64,000 nt of DNA from Micromonospora sicca (lineage in GTDB: Bacteria; Actinomycetota; Actinomycetes; Mycobacteriales; Micromonosporaceae). Location of the stretch: positions 1 through 64,000 of the forward strand of contig NZ_QGKS01000223.1 in the NCBI RefSeq assembly GCF_003172935.1, in the 5' to 3' direction. The position numbers and the translations under genes are program-made. The notes beneath the pieces were generated by a model. The model was not told where the DNA came from. It did not search any database and saw only the letters and a list, made by a program, of their open reading frames with translations. Of this stretch, positions 15,350-25,535 are shown piece after piece; within the stretch, counting starts at the first letter, position 1, and each line of letters starts with the position of its first letter.

Positions 15350-17887
15350 TTACTCCTCATCGGCGGGGTGAGCGCTGATCGTGTGGGCGCCGGCGGGCAG
15401 GCCGCTGAGGTAGACGTACCGGCCGTCGGTGTGGGCGCCGTACGCCTTGGCCTTGTCGCCGTTCCAGGCGAGCCGCCCGTCGACGATGACCGTCGTCGGG
15501 CCGTCGGCCGGGACGGCGATCGTGCCGGTGGTGCCCTGCGGGGTGGTCAGGTCCATGACAAAGCGGTCGCGTCCGCGGTCCTGGCGCCAGGACACCCAGA
15601 TCGCGCCGTGCGGGGTCGGCACCCGGCCCTGCGCCCACTCCAGGTCTCCCGGATGCGGCTTCACCGTGTACGTGGCGAACCCGGGGCCGGCCGGCCGGAC
15701 GCCGAGGACCTCGTTGGTGAGCAGTGCGGTGCCGCCGGCGGACCACGGGTGGGACATGCTGCCGTCGCCGTGCCGGTAGGGGCTGCCATCGAGGTTGATG
15801 TGTTCCCAGGCGCCGGTCGCCGGCGGTTCCTCGACCCCGTTGATCGGCTTGCGCTGGGCGAACTGGTAGACCCAGACGGTGCGCAGCAGGTGCCAGGCCT
15901 CGGCGTCGCGTCCTTCGTCGAACCGGGCGAGCGCCTCCCAGTAGTTCATGAACGGACCGACCAGTTGCGGCATCGACCCGGTTCCGGACTTCGAGCCGTA
16001 CGCGGTCCAGAGCTGGTCCTTAAGGGTGTCCAGGGCCCGGGCGGCACGGTCGGCGGGAGCGACCCCGGAGAGGACCGCGAACACGTTGCCGTCCTGGGCG
16101 ATGTTGCCGGGCTGGCCGGTGGACTGCCGGTAAGCCCCTGCGGTCTCGTTCCACAGCTGGTCGTTGACCCCGCGCACCACCTCGGGGATCAGCTCCCGCC
16201 AGTGGGTGGCCTTAGGGTTGTCGTTCTGCAGCTCGGCGAACGCCGCCGCGTCGCGCAGCACCTCGACGTACAGGGCGTTGACCTCGGTCTCCTTGCCGGA
16301 GTCGCCGTAGATCCAGTGCCCGCCCTGGTCGTAGAGGTCGAGCAGCCGGGTCCGGTCGTCGCTGACCGTCGCGATCCGCAGGGTGCGGTCGCCGGCGATC
16401 GGCTTCCCGTCGGTCAGGGCGGTGCCCTGCGGGTACGCGTCGGTGGAGTTGGTCCACCAGGCGACGGTGCCCGAGGGGTCGGACTGCTCGAGGTAGTAGG
16501 CGCCGGGGGCGGCCGCCTCCGGCAGGTCGATCATGAGCCACGCGTTGTCCACCACGTCCTCGAACCGCTTGCTCGCGACGAGTTGACCCGCGCCGGGTTG
16601 CCCGCGGTAGAGCGACAGCGTCATGTCCGCACCCGTGGTGTTGTACGTCGGGAACCTGCCACCGGCGGCGGTGAACGGCGACGTGGCGGTGAACGTCTGG
16701 CCCTGGGTGTGGCCGGGCAGCAGCTTCGGCGCCGAATCCTGCGCCTCGGTGCCCTCGAAACCCTCGGCGGTCAGCCGGGTCTCCAGGAACGCCATGGCTC
16801 TGGTGAACGTCGGCCACATCTCGGCGACGAATGCTGTGTCACCGGTGTAGAGGTAGTACTCCTGAAGCCCGCGCAGCCACCACAGGTGGTATTCGAGGAA
16901 GCCCTGGCAGACCGGGGCGCCCAGCCCGTTGGGCGAGCAGGCCGAGAGGTAGCCGTCGCCGCGCTGGGTGCGGGCGATGCTGCGCAACGAGTCACGCATG
17001 GCCTGCCGGTCGTCCGTGGAGACGTACGCGATGCGCCCGGTGATCGCGAGGTCACCGTTCCACACCAGCCGGTCGCGCTTGGCGCCGTCGACGATAACCC
17101 GCTCGCCCACACCGATCGTCTCGGTGCCGTTCTCGATGCCCTGGGTCGGGTCGATCGTGCCGTTGACGATCGTGTGCGCGCCCCCGTACCAGATCTTGTT
17201 CAACGCGTCGTCGGAGGAGAGGAACCAGCCGGGCAGCAGCGCGTCGCGGTCGGCCAGGTTGATGCCGGGCGCGGCCGTGTACCGGACACGGACGGCGTCG
17301 ACGCTCACGCTGGACCCGGCGGGCGCTTCGGGCGCGAGCCGAATCATCAGGTAGCGGAACCCGCCGCGCAGCTCCGGGTCTTGCCAGGTGCCGGCACCGG
17401 CCGGTGCCTGCTCGTGCGGGCTTTCGAACCGGCGCTCGCGCTGTGGCTTGGACGCGTCGCCGTTGGCGATCCAGCTCGTCGTGCCGAAGGTGTCGCCCCA
17501 GTCGCCCAGGTAGCCGAGCGTCTCGCTGAATGCGAAGAGGGTTGTCGGTGCGGCGCCGGCGAAGTCGACGCTGAGGTAGCCGGAGACTTCGCGTCCGAAG
17601 TCGACGATCAACCGGGGGTCGGCGCCGGCACCGGTCTTGGTGATCTTCATCGGTTGTCCGTCGGCGGCCAGCACCCCGGCCGGGTTGGTGATCTCCCCGC
17701 CGCGGCTGTCCGCCGAGACCACCCGGAGCGGCGCGACGCCGCGGGTCTGCGGGGTGAGCACGTATCGCTGCCAGTCCCCGGGCGCCGGGGCGGCGAGACC
17801 ACCAGATTCGGCGCTGGCCACACCCGTGCTGGCAACGAGTACGGCCGCGGTGGTCAGCGAGATGGCGGCGAAGCGGGTACGTCTCAT
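15350..17887 (-). CDS. Secreted GH78-type alpha-L-rhamnosidase with nested sandwich module
   Basis: An 845-residue exported six-hairpin glycosidase. Signal peptide MRRTRFAAISLTTAAVLVAS; N-terminal beta-domains; (alpha/alpha)6 barrel starting near PGWFLSSDDALNKIWYGG. The acid-containing motif is VDGAKRDRLVWNGD near residue 265. The C-terminal strand domain has the usual LEWAQGRVPTPHG. Unusually, about 120 residues resembling a beta-sandwich (from GHTQGQTFTATSPF to GKPIAGDRTLRIAT) interrupt the barrel between two of its helices. The ATG at 17887 has GAGGTGA six bases upstream and gives a clean signal peptide. It releases terminal rhamnose; the natural glycan is unknown. Confidence 0.88.
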   Translation of the reverse strand: MRRTRFAAISLTTAAVLVASTGVASAESGGLAAPAPGDWQRYVLTPQTRGVAPLRVVSADSRGGEITNPAGVLAADGQPMKITKTGAGADPRLIVDFGREVSGYLSVDFAGAAPTTLFAFSETLGYLGDWGDTFGTTSWIANGDASKPQRERRFESPHEQAPAGAGTWQDPELRGGFRYLMIRLAPEAPAGSSVSVDAVRVRYTAAPGINLADRDALLPGWFLSSDDALNKIWYGGAHTIVNGTIDPTQGIENGTETIGVGERVIVDGAKRDRLVWNGDLAITGRIAYVSTDDRQAMRDSLRSIARTQRGDGYLSACSPNGLGAPVCQGFLEYHLWWLRGLQEYYLYTGDTAFVAEMWPTFTRAMAFLETRLTAEGFEGTEAQDSAPKLLPGHTQGQTFTATSPFTAAGGRFPTYNTTGADMTLSLYRGQPGAGQLVASKRFEDVVDNAWLMIDLPEAAAPGAYYLEQSDPSGTVAWWTNSTDAYPQGTALTDGKPIAGDRTLRIATVSDDRTRLLDLYDQGGHWIYGDSGKETEVNALYVEVLRDAAAFAELQNDNPKATHWRELIPEVVRGVNDQLWNETAGAYRQSTGQPGNIAQDGNVFAVLSGVAPADRAARALDTLKDQLWTAYGSKSGTGSMPQLVGPFMNYWEALARFDEGRDAEAWHLLRTVWVYQFAQRKPINGVEEPPATGAWEHINLDGSPYRHGDGSMSHPWSAGGTALLTNEVLGVRPAGPGFATYTVKPHPGDLEWAQGRVPTPHGAIWVSWRQDRGRDRFVMDLTTPQGTTGTIAVPADGPTTVIVDGRLAWNGDKAKAYGAHTDGRYVYLSGLPAGAHTISAHPADEE

Positions 17888-17931
17888 GGTGGTCACCTCG
17901 TCGATCGCTTGCGGGAAGATGCGGTGGTCTG

Positions 17932-20900
17932 TCATCCGTTAGCGGCGGACTCGCGGCGCTGGTCGAGGAACACGGTCGTGCGTCCCGGTGCCACGCCGCT
18001 CAGTACGACGTGACCGTCGACGACGGTGCGGTCCGGGTGCGGGCCCGCGCCGATGACGCGGAAGGCCTGCGGCGGCGAGCCGTCGAGCGGCACCAGGATG
18101 CGGCCACGGACGTTCGGCGGCAGGTCGACGTCGAGCCGGTAGCCGTCGCGGTGGTCGATGCGCACCCCGACCGGTCCCCGGATCGTCGGCACCCGGCCCT
18201 GCGCCCACTCCAGCGGACCGGGCTGTGGTCGTACCTCCACCTGTGCCGCCCCCGGCGCCGTGACGGTGACCCCGAGGAGGCGACGCATCACCACGTTGGC
18301 GGGCGCCGAACCCCAGGCGTGCGAGAACGTCATGTTCGGCTTGAGCGCCGGGTCCCATGCCTCCCCGACGATCGTCGCGCCGAGATCGTCCATCAGGTGC
18401 AGCCAGCTCTCCCGGGCGCGGCTGGTCATGAGCGCGTACCCGGCATCGCCCCGCCCACCGAGGTAGAGCGCGTCGAGGAGGAACTGGGCGCCGTACACGC
18501 TCATCCGCATCCCGCCGGCGGCCAGCGCGGCGGCCAGCGCGGACACCTCGGCCTCGTCGGCCACACCCAGCGCGATCGGGAACGCGGTGGCGTGCTGGGC
18601 CCGGTGCGCGGTGCTGAGCCCGTCCCGGTAGGCCGCGGCCGGCCGATCGAGCAGCTGGTCGTTGACCGCCTGCCGGAGCCGTCCCGCCAGGTCGGCGAAC
18701 CGGCGTTCCTCCTCGGCCTTGCCCAGGACCCGCGCCACCTCGGCGCACGTCGCGAACGCGGCGCACTGGAAGGCGTTGACCACCGTGTTGACGGTGGTGA
18801 GCACGTATCCGTCGCGGTTGCTGACCGGCCAGTCGACGAGGTCTGAGACACCGCCGATGGACGTCGGCTTGTCCAGCAGGCCGTCCGCGGCAAGGAACTC
18901 GTCGAAGTTCTTCGCGACGTACAGCGGCCAGTCGCGGGCCAGCTGATCCGCGTCGCCGGTGTGCAGGTAGTCCTGCCACGCCGACAGCACCGACATCAGC
19001 CGGTACTCGGATGGCCACGTCGGGCGCCGCGCGAGGTAGGAGTTCGACCAGCGGGCGAGCGCGTACGAGCGCTGTGTCGCGTACTCGGAGAGTTCGTTGA
19101 CGTACGCGTCGCCCTCGTACGGCCCGCGCTCCCTGGTGGGGGTGTCCTGGTAGAGGTCCAGCCGGGTCGCCTCGATGGAGTAGCGACACATCTCCCAGAC
19201 CCGGTTGAGGTCGTCGTCGGAGCAGCGGAAGGCGGCATCGTCCGCCCGCCACGGCAGCCGGATCGCGACTCCCCGTACCGCGCCGGTGAGATCCAGCGTC
19301 GGGTCCGTGATCAGCTCGGCGTAGCGGAAGCCCCGGTAGCCCCAGTGCTCCAGGTGCTGGGCGCCGTCCCGCAGGGTCCACACCTCGCGGTAGACGTTGC
19401 CGCCGCGCAACTGGTAGCGGACCGTGTCCGGCCCGGACAGCTCCTCCCCCAGCCGCACCTCCACGGTCTGGCCGGCGCGTGCCTCGGTGAGGTCGAGCGC
19501 GAGGCCGCCGACGATCTCCCGCCCGAGGTCGACGATCCATCGGCCGTCGCCGACCGGTCGTACCGCGGCCGGGGCGACCGTCTCGCGCAGCAGGTTCGGC
19601 GTCTGGGCCGGCAGTAGCCCCTCGATCGGCGCCCGCTCGGCTGCCGGCGTCCAGGACGAGTCGTCGAAGCCGGGGGACAGCCAGCCGACCGGCTCCTCCC
19701 GGGCGTCGATGAACTCCTGCGGGGCGGTGTAGTAGCCGCCGCGAAGGTCACCGGCGGGTGGGAGCCAGCGATCGCCGGTCCGGGCCCGCCAGCCCGCGCC
19801 GGTGCCCAAGGTGAGGCGGGAGCCGTCGGCGTATCGGATCTCCAGTTGGGCGAGGAAGCGCTTGTCGGTCGGTGTGTAGCAGAGGGCTGCGAGCGCGTTG
19901 GTCTCGCCGCGGCGCAGCAACGCGGTCACCTCGTAGGTGTGGTACCGGGGTTCGCTGGCCGGCGCACGCGTCGGGCCCGAACCGACGAACGCGCCGTTGA
20001 CCCAGGCGGAGTAGACGTACTGCCGGATGGGATCCGGGGACTGTCCGGTCACGTAGAGGACCGCCGACTCGATCGGCTTGTCGGCCAGCCGCACCTCGGT
20101 GCGCAGCGCGGCCCAGTGCTCCGGTGCCGGGCCGGCCAGGAGTTGCTGGCTGCGGCCGACGGCCAGCGCGCCGTTCTGCACGGTCCCGCCGGGGAAAGCG
20201 CCAGGTCCGCGGGAGAAGTCCTCGGCGAGCAGCACCGTGCCGGACGGGTCGGTGAATGTGATGTCGTCGTACGTCTGTGACTCCGAGCCGCCGTTGCGGA
20301 AGCCGACGGTGCCGCTCGCGTACGTCGCGTCGTCGATCGTGTCGACCAGGTCGCCGTCGACGTAGGTGCGGATGCGCGTGCCTGCGAGCTCGATGTCGAC
20401 CCGCACCGGGGTGCCGAGTGGGACGGCGCGGCCGATCGGGCGCTCGGCCAGCACCCGGTAGGCCCCGTTGACCTGCACGTGGGTCTTCAGCACACCGGCC
20501 GGTCCGGCGAGGAGCTGCCACAGGTAGTTGTTGCGGTCGTCGGCCGCCCGGAACACCAGGCCCGCCGACTTCTCCTTGATCACTGTCCTGACCGCGAACC
20601 GCCCGTCGCGCAGGACCGGCGGGGGCGGCGGCGCGGGGGCCCACACCGGGGTGGCCGCCCAGTCGGGGCCGATTCCGGTGGCGACGCGCTGCGGCTGCGA
20701 CCACCCCGACGGCTTGTCGCCGTTGGTCCAGGTGCGCACCCGCCACCAGTACACGCCGCGTGGCTCCAGCGGCGGGCCCCCGAGCGACACGGCTGTCGAC
20801 TCGGCCGAGGCGACCCGCTCACTGTCCCAGAGCAGGTCTTCGTCGAGCAGGCGGCCACGAGTGCGGGCGACCTGAACCTGGTAGGCGCTCTGCAACGCCT

Positions 20901-21120
20901 GCGGCCCGTTGGCGGGAACAACCCAGGACAGCCGCGGGTGGGGGTCGCCCACGCCCAGTGGGTCGTCGAGGAGCGCGGTGAGCAGCCCGCTGGGGACATC
21001 CGCGGGCGCCTGCGCCACGGCCGCCAGTGACATCAGCGGGTTGAGCCCGCCGAGCGCGGCGGCGGCGCCGCCGGCAACCCCGGTCTGCATGAACCGGCGG
21101 CGACTCATCGACGGGCTCAT
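17932..21120 (-). CDS. Tat-exported GH78 alpha-L-rhamnosidase
   Basis: A 1062-residue enzyme with a twin-arginine signal (SRRRFMQTG). The order is the N-terminal rhamnosidase fibronectin-like domain (DPLGVGDPHPRLSWVVP), a nested concanavalin-like module at about 185-320 (AGLVFRAADDRNNYLWQLL, TYVDGDLVDTIDD), the alpha-L-rhamnosidase N domains (YTAPQEFIDAREEPVGW) and the six-hairpin catalytic barrel with QDTPTRERGPYEGDAY near 657. The C-terminal domain has LEWAQGRVPTIRG. A GGGAGGT site lies six bases before the ATG, which overlaps the stop of the GH106-like gene (ATGA). Confidence 0.93.
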   Translation of the reverse strand: MSPSMSRRRFMQTGVAGGAAAALGGLNPLMSLAAVAQAPADVPSGLLTALLDDPLGVGDPHPRLSWVVPANGPQALQSAYQVQVARTRGRLLDEDLLWDSERVASAESTAVSLGGPPLEPRGVYWWRVRTWTNGDKPSGWSQPQRVATGIGPDWAATPVWAPAPPPPPVLRDGRFAVRTVIKEKSAGLVFRAADDRNNYLWQLLAGPAGVLKTHVQVNGAYRVLAERPIGRAVPLGTPVRVDIELAGTRIRTYVDGDLVDTIDDATYASGTVGFRNGGSESQTYDDITFTDPSGTVLLAEDFSRGPGAFPGGTVQNGALAVGRSQQLLAGPAPEHWAALRTEVRLADKPIESAVLYVTGQSPDPIRQYVYSAWVNGAFVGSGPTRAPASEPRYHTYEVTALLRRGETNALAALCYTPTDKRFLAQLEIRYADGSRLTLGTGAGWRARTGDRWLPPAGDLRGGYYTAPQEFIDAREEPVGWLSPGFDDSSWTPAAERAPIEGLLPAQTPNLLRETVAPAAVRPVGDGRWIVDLGREIVGGLALDLTEARAGQTVEVRLGEELSGPDTVRYQLRGGNVYREVWTLRDGAQHLEHWGYRGFRYAELITDPTLDLTGAVRGVAIRLPWRADDAAFRCSDDDLNRVWEMCRYSIEATRLDLYQDTPTRERGPYEGDAYVNELSEYATQRSYALARWSNSYLARRPTWPSEYRLMSVLSAWQDYLHTGDADQLARDWPLYVAKNFDEFLAADGLLDKPTSIGGVSDLVDWPVSNRDGYVLTTVNTVVNAFQCAAFATCAEVARVLGKAEEERRFADLAGRLRQAVNDQLLDRPAAAYRDGLSTAHRAQHATAFPIALGVADEAEVSALAAALAAGGMRMSVYGAQFLLDALYLGGRGDAGYALMTSRARESWLHLMDDLGATIVGEAWDPALKPNMTFSHAWGSAPANVVMRRLLGVTVTAPGAAQVEVRPQPGPLEWAQGRVPTIRGPVGVRIDHRDGYRLDVDLPPNVRGRILVPLDGSPPQAFRVIGAGPHPDRTVVDGHVVLSGVAPGRTTVFLDQRRESAANG

Positions 21121-24100
21121 GCGCCACCTCCCGGGAGGATCCTGATCGCCTCGATGCGGATGTCGCCCTGGGTCGTCGTGGGATCGAGCCGCAGGCCGGT
21201 GAGCCGGGTGCCCTGGGCAGGAATCGTGATGGTGTAGGTGCGGGTGGGCCCGCCGGTCACGACGAACCTGGCGCTCTTGTCCTCGGAGAACCCGCCCTGC
21301 GCGGCGGTCGTCCAGAAGACCTGCCCCTGGCTGCTCACGGACGTTGACATGGTCACCTCGACGATGAGGCCTTGTGCCAGGTCCTGCGAGAGCGGTTGGC
21401 TCTGGACCAGGAACGGATCACCGCCGGTGGCGGAGGTGGCGAGCACGCCGCCGGAGACGGTGAACGGCGTCAGCTGGTTGGCTGCCGTCCAGCCCTCGGC
21501 GTCCCCGTCCCTGGCGAACTCCCACGCCACCAGAGAATGCGTCACCACCACCTGCACCGTCGCGGTCGCCGTGCGCCCGTCGTCGCCGGTCGCGGTCAGC
21601 CTCACCTCGTAGGTGCCGTCCGCGGTTGACTTCCCGGCGGTGACTGTCACGGTGGGCCGCAGCGTCACCGGCGTTCCTGACGAGGCGACGTCGTAGCGTT
21701 GCGATGCCGGTTGGACCGTCCAGCCGTCGGGCGCGGAGACGGCGAGCGCGCCGGAGAGCCGGTCCGGGGCTATCCCGTCGATCACCGCGGTGACCTGCAC
21801 GCTGCCGCCGGGGAGCACTCGCGCCGACGCGGGCGCCGCCGCCAGGGCGAGCGACCGGACCTGCTCCCCCGCGCCGAGCGTGACGTCGAGGACGCGCTGC
21901 GGACGCAGGACCACCGGCCCGAGCAGGCCGGACGGATTGGCCCGGCCCTCGAACGCGTTGGTCTGGGTGTTGGTCACCCGCACCTCGACCGTGTTCGTGC
22001 CCTCCCTGAGCAGGTCGGTCACGTCCAGCGTGTACGGCTGCCAGTCGACGTGCCGCGGCGGCGATCCGTTAACCGAGACCGCGGCCAGGTCCCGCACCGA
22101 GCCCAGGTCGAGGAGCACGCGCAGCCCGTCGGTGCGGAAGCCGTCGGGGATGTCGACGTCGCGGCGGTATACGCCGGTGCCGGAGAACGCCGGGTCGAGC
22201 GCGGTCCACGACCCGAGCGGCCGGGCCACGGTCTGCGCGCCCTCCCGGTCGAACCGGAACTGCCACGGACCGTCGAGCGCGATCGGGGTGAGCGGGTCGT
22301 CGACCGTCACGGTCCCCCCGTACGTCTCCCCGCGGTACCGTCCGGTCACGTAGACGTCGCCGGGCTGGTCCACGGCGACCCGCGCCCGCAACGCCTCGCC
22401 GTCGACGGCGATCCCGGAAACGGGGGCGTTGCTGGCCGTGGCGTGCGGCGTCTGGCCGATCGGATGCGCCCCAGGCCGCAAGACCAGCCAGGTGGCCTGG
22501 TACGGCCGCAACTGCATCGCCACCGTCACCCGGTCGTCGGCGAGCCGGAACACGGGCGCGACGTCCGTGCGGCCCGTCTCCGGGTCCCAGATCTCGGGCA
22601 CCTGCGGCACGCTGACCGTCACGTCGGTGCGTACGGTCGCGGCCGAGAGGTTGGTGACGAGCACCGCGTCGTCCGCCGCCCGCTTCACATGCCGTACCCG
22701 GATGTCGGGGCTGGCCGGCGAGAGGGTGACGCCGGGGTCGATCCGCTCCTTCAGCGTCGCGGCGAGGTCGGCGCGGGACGGCAGGTAGACGGCGAGGCCG
22801 CCGGCGCCGCTGGTCCTACGGGCGGCCGACGGCGCGGCGGGGTCGGTGCCGAACAGGGCCGCCAGCCGCTGGCGCAACTCGGCGTCCCGGCCCTCCGCCT
22901 CCCGCGTCGGCAGGCCGTCGACGGCCACGAGCGTGCCGCCCTGGGCGACCAGCCGCTCCGCAGCGGCGAGCGCCTCCAGCGACAGCACGGTCGTCTTCGG
23001 CATGACCAGGGCCTGGAAGGTCTGGTCGTGCAGCCGCAACCGGCCCTCGTCGACGGTGAGCCCGACGTTGAGGTCCGGGTCCCCGGCCAGCGCGAGTTCG
23101 TCGAGATAGTCGAAGTCCAGCTGCGCGGCGAGCAGTGCCTTGGACGTGCCCTTCCACGAGCCGTCGACCTCGCTCAGGCCGGGACCGTTGCCGGCGAAGC
23201 CGCGGACCGTCCACGGCGTTCCTTCGGCCATCACCGATGAGCTGGGATAGAGCAGGCCGACCGGGTTGACCGGTGTGGCTCCCCGGGCCGGCTCGACGAG
23301 CCGGCCGGTGAACGATGCGTACGCGCCGAAGCGCGGCCAGAACGTGTTCTGGAAGAACTCGCTCGGCTGCGACTCGTAGCGCCGCTGCCCGTCGATCGAG
23401 TAGTAGAAGGCGTGGTTGTCGATGAGGTCGACACCGCCGGCCACCTCCCAGGCGACCGTACGCTTCATCTCCTCCATCGACAGGTCCCACCCGAACGCGC
23501 CGAAGGTCTCCGCGAGGTTGCGCTTGCGGTCGAACAGGTGCGCCACCGACGAGTTCAGCTTCGGCGTGATGACGTTGGTGTCCAGGCCGCTGATCAGGTC
23601 CATGCCGGGTAGCTGGTAGTGCTTGCTCATCTCGAACCAGCTGCCGCCCTCGATCAGCCGGTGGCTGCCGAGGTCCTCCTCGACGAGCGGGTTGGAGATC
23701 AGCGCGATGTGGTGCCCCTCCGCCCAGTCGGCCAGCGGCTTGGTGTGCGCCTCGTTGTAGCGGTCGGACAGCGCGTCGTAGTAGTCGATCCTGGTCTTCG
23801 TGGTCGCCGCGCCGGTGTCGTACCAGAGCGCAGCAAGCCGCCCGGTGAGGTCGTAACCCGCGTTGCCGGTCAGGTATTCGCGGAACCCGGGCGTCCACGG
23901 GATGGAGCCGAGCGAGTCGGCGCCTCCCCGGTTGTCCGGGAAGTTGTTGTAGAAGCCCGGCTCGTCGTTGAAGATGCCCTGGATCGTCGAGCCGAAGTCG
24001 TCGCCGAACCGGCGCGCGTACGTCTCGTGGGTGATGTCGATGAACTTCTGGGTCGCCTGGGGGTTGAGCATGTCGACGTACGGCTGGTCGGGCTCGAGGT

Positions 24101-25439
24101 CCGGGTGGTAGTTGACCAGCGGCCGCTGCACGAGGTGCAGCAGGCACCAGTGGCCTTCCGGCACGTCCCAGCGCAGCCGGCCGTCGGCGCCCACCTTGCC
24201 GGTCAGCTCGACGGCCGAGTCGCCGTCAAGGGCGCTGCCGCGGGCCTGCCCGCTGGTCACGCAGCTGCCGTCGCCGCGCTTGCGCAGGGCGACGGCGGCG
24301 ACGAGCGAGGACGCCGGCGACTGGGTGACGTCCCAGCGGGCGAGGCCGGCGGAAAAGTCGTCCGCCAGCAGGGTGGCTCCGCCGTCGAGCGCGGTGACCT
24401 TCAGGTTGTCGAAGCGGGCCCGTTCGTCCTGGCCGGAGCGCAGGCCGACGCGACCCTTGGCGAGCGCGCCGATGCGGGGGTCGCTGCGGCTGCCGACCTC
24501 GCGGCCGTCGAGGAAGAGCGTCACCGTGTCGCCGCGGACGTCGGTCGCGACGTGGTGCCGCTCGCCGTCGCGCATCGTCCTTCCGGCCGGGATGCGGGCG
24601 CCGACGAGCTGGTACGCCCCGTTCACCCGGACATGCACGCCGAACGTCGAGGCGGCCTCCGGGTTGTACGGGGAGGTCGTGGTCAGGTTGACCATGACGA
24701 GGTTGGCGGCGCCGCGGCTGTGCATGGTCCACCCGCCAGAAAGCGCGTCAACGGTCAGGTCGAACTCCATCCGGTAGCCCGACCAGTCGGCCCCGTCCTT
24801 GGCCAGGCCGACCTCTCCGCCGTTGACGGTGAGGACCCCTTCGCTGACTGACCAGCCGCTCGGCACCGACACCGGTACCGGCTGGTCGTAGTCGACCGGG
24901 CCGGTGACGTCCTTGGCGACCGGGGTGAGATACCACGGCAGGTAGTCGGGATCGGCGGGCACGGTCCTTCCGTCGACGTCGCCGCCGGAGACCGTGCGGC
25001 CGCCGGCGAAGCCGCTCGGCCAGTTGAGGTCGTCGTAGAGCCAGGCCTTCATGCCGCGGCGCTTGGCCTCCGCGAGGGCGAAACCGACCTTGTCGAAGTA
25101 GTCCTTCGACAGGTAGTAGCTGTTCTCGGTGACGCCGAAATCCCCGCCCAGCCCCTGCCGCGGATGGATGAAGAACTCCTCGATGCCCTTGGCCTTCATC
25201 TCGTCGAGCTGCCGGGACAACTCGTCCTCGGTGAGCTTGCCGTTCCAGAACCAGAAGGCATGCGGCCGATCCGTCGCCGGCGGGTTTGTGAACGTGGCCG
25301 GATCCAGCCGCCCGGTCTTCGCGTCCCACCCGGCCTGCCCGGTGCCGCTAGGGCTGGCCGCCGCGGCCAACGGAACGGTAGCTGCGAGCAGCAGCGCCGC
25401 CACGCCACCCGCCGTCCAGCTGATGAACCGTCGCGCCAT
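21117..25439 (-). CDS. Secreted GH106-like alpha-L-rhamnosidase, native start cut off by an IS element
   Basis: A 1440-residue enzyme: signal peptide (RFISWTAGGVAALLLAATVP), barrel start HAFWFWNGKLTEDELSRQL, LYDDLNWPSGFAGG near 135, nested concanavalin-like module about 200-370, FNDEPGFYNN near 488, a GH2-like sugar-binding domain (LDLGSVRDLAAVSVNG, about 1110), NEW3-like repeats and a C-terminal sandwich. The ATG at 25439 has no ribosome site, and an IS element begins 31 bases upstream. With 25471-27086 removed, the frame continues without stop to GTG at 27103, preceded by AGAGGGGA, adding 16 codons before this ATG. The native start therefore seems displaced, and translation now may be weak. 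Confidence 0.72.
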   Translation of the reverse strand: MARRFISWTAGGVAALLLAATVPLAAAASPSGTGQAGWDAKTGRLDPATFTNPPATDRPHAFWFWNGKLTEDELSRQLDEMKAKGIEEFFIHPRQGLGGDFGVTENSYYLSKDYFDKVGFALAEAKRRGMKAWLYDDLNWPSGFAGGRTVSGGDVDGRTVPADPDYLPWYLTPVAKDVTGPVDYDQPVPVSVPSGWSVSEGVLTVNGGEVGLAKDGADWSGYRMEFDLTVDALSGGWTMHSRGAANLVMVNLTTTSPYNPEAASTFGVHVRVNGAYQLVGARIPAGRTMRDGERHHVATDVRGDTVTLFLDGREVGSRSDPRIGALAKGRVGLRSGQDERARFDNLKVTALDGGATLLADDFSAGLARWDVTQSPASSLVAAVALRKRGDGSCVTSGQARGSALDGDSAVELTGKVGADGRLRWDVPEGHWCLLHLVQRPLVNYHPDLEPDQPYVDMLNPQATQKFIDITHETYARRFGDDFGSTIQGIFNDEPGFYNNFPDNRGGADSLGSIPWTPGFREYLTGNAGYDLTGRLAALWYDTGAATTKTRIDYYDALSDRYNEAHTKPLADWAEGHHIALISNPLVEEDLGSHRLIEGGSWFEMSKHYQLPGMDLISGLDTNVITPKLNSSVAHLFDRKRNLAETFGAFGWDLSMEEMKRTVAWEVAGGVDLIDNHAFYYSIDGQRRYESQPSEFFQNTFWPRFGAYASFTGRLVEPARGATPVNPVGLLYPSSSVMAEGTPWTVRGFAGNGPGLSEVDGSWKGTSKALLAAQLDFDYLDELALAGDPDLNVGLTVDEGRLRLHDQTFQALVMPKTTVLSLEALAAAERLVAQGGTLVAVDGLPTREAEGRDAELRQRLAALFGTDPAAPSAARRTSGAGGLAVYLPSRADLAATLKERIDPGVTLSPASPDIRVRHVKRAADDAVLVTNLSAATVRTDVTVSVPQVPEIWDPETGRTDVAPVFRLADDRVTVAMQLRPYQATWLVLRPGAHPIGQTPHATASNAPVSGIAVDGEALRARVAVDQPGDVYVTGRYRGETYGGTVTVDDPLTPIALDGPWQFRFDREGAQTVARPLGSWTALDPAFSGTGVYRRDVDIPDGFRTDGLRVLLDLGSVRDLAAVSVNGSPPRHVDWQPYTLDVTDLLREGTNTVEVRVTNTQTNAFEGRANPSGLLGPVVLRPQRVLDVTLGAGEQVRSLALAAAPASARVLPGGSVQVTAVIDGIAPDRLSGALAVSAPDGWTVQPASQRYDVASSGTPVTLRPTVTVTAGKSTADGTYEVRLTATGDDGRTATATVQVVVTHSLVAWEFARDGDAEGWTAANQLTPFTVSGGVLATSATGGDPFLVQSQPLSQDLAQGLIVEVTMSTSVSSQGQVFWTTAAQGGFSEDKSARFVVTGGPTRTYTITIPAQGTRLTGLRLDPTTTQGDIRIEAIRILPGGGA

Positions 25440-25535
25440 CAGGATCGCGCGGAGGGGACCGGCGCCTTCAGGTGTCGGGTGGATCCGCGCTCCCTCCCTT
25501 CACTGCTAGTTGTGGACTGTCGGTACCTTGGTGGT

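Noticed and set aside
15278..18013. Plus-strand open frame of about 900 codons opposite a GH78 gene
   Set aside because: It mirrors the codon structure of the minus-strand rhamnosidase, encodes low-complexity Gly/Val/Arg-rich sequence and has no domain or ribosome site. High GC content keeps antisense frames open.
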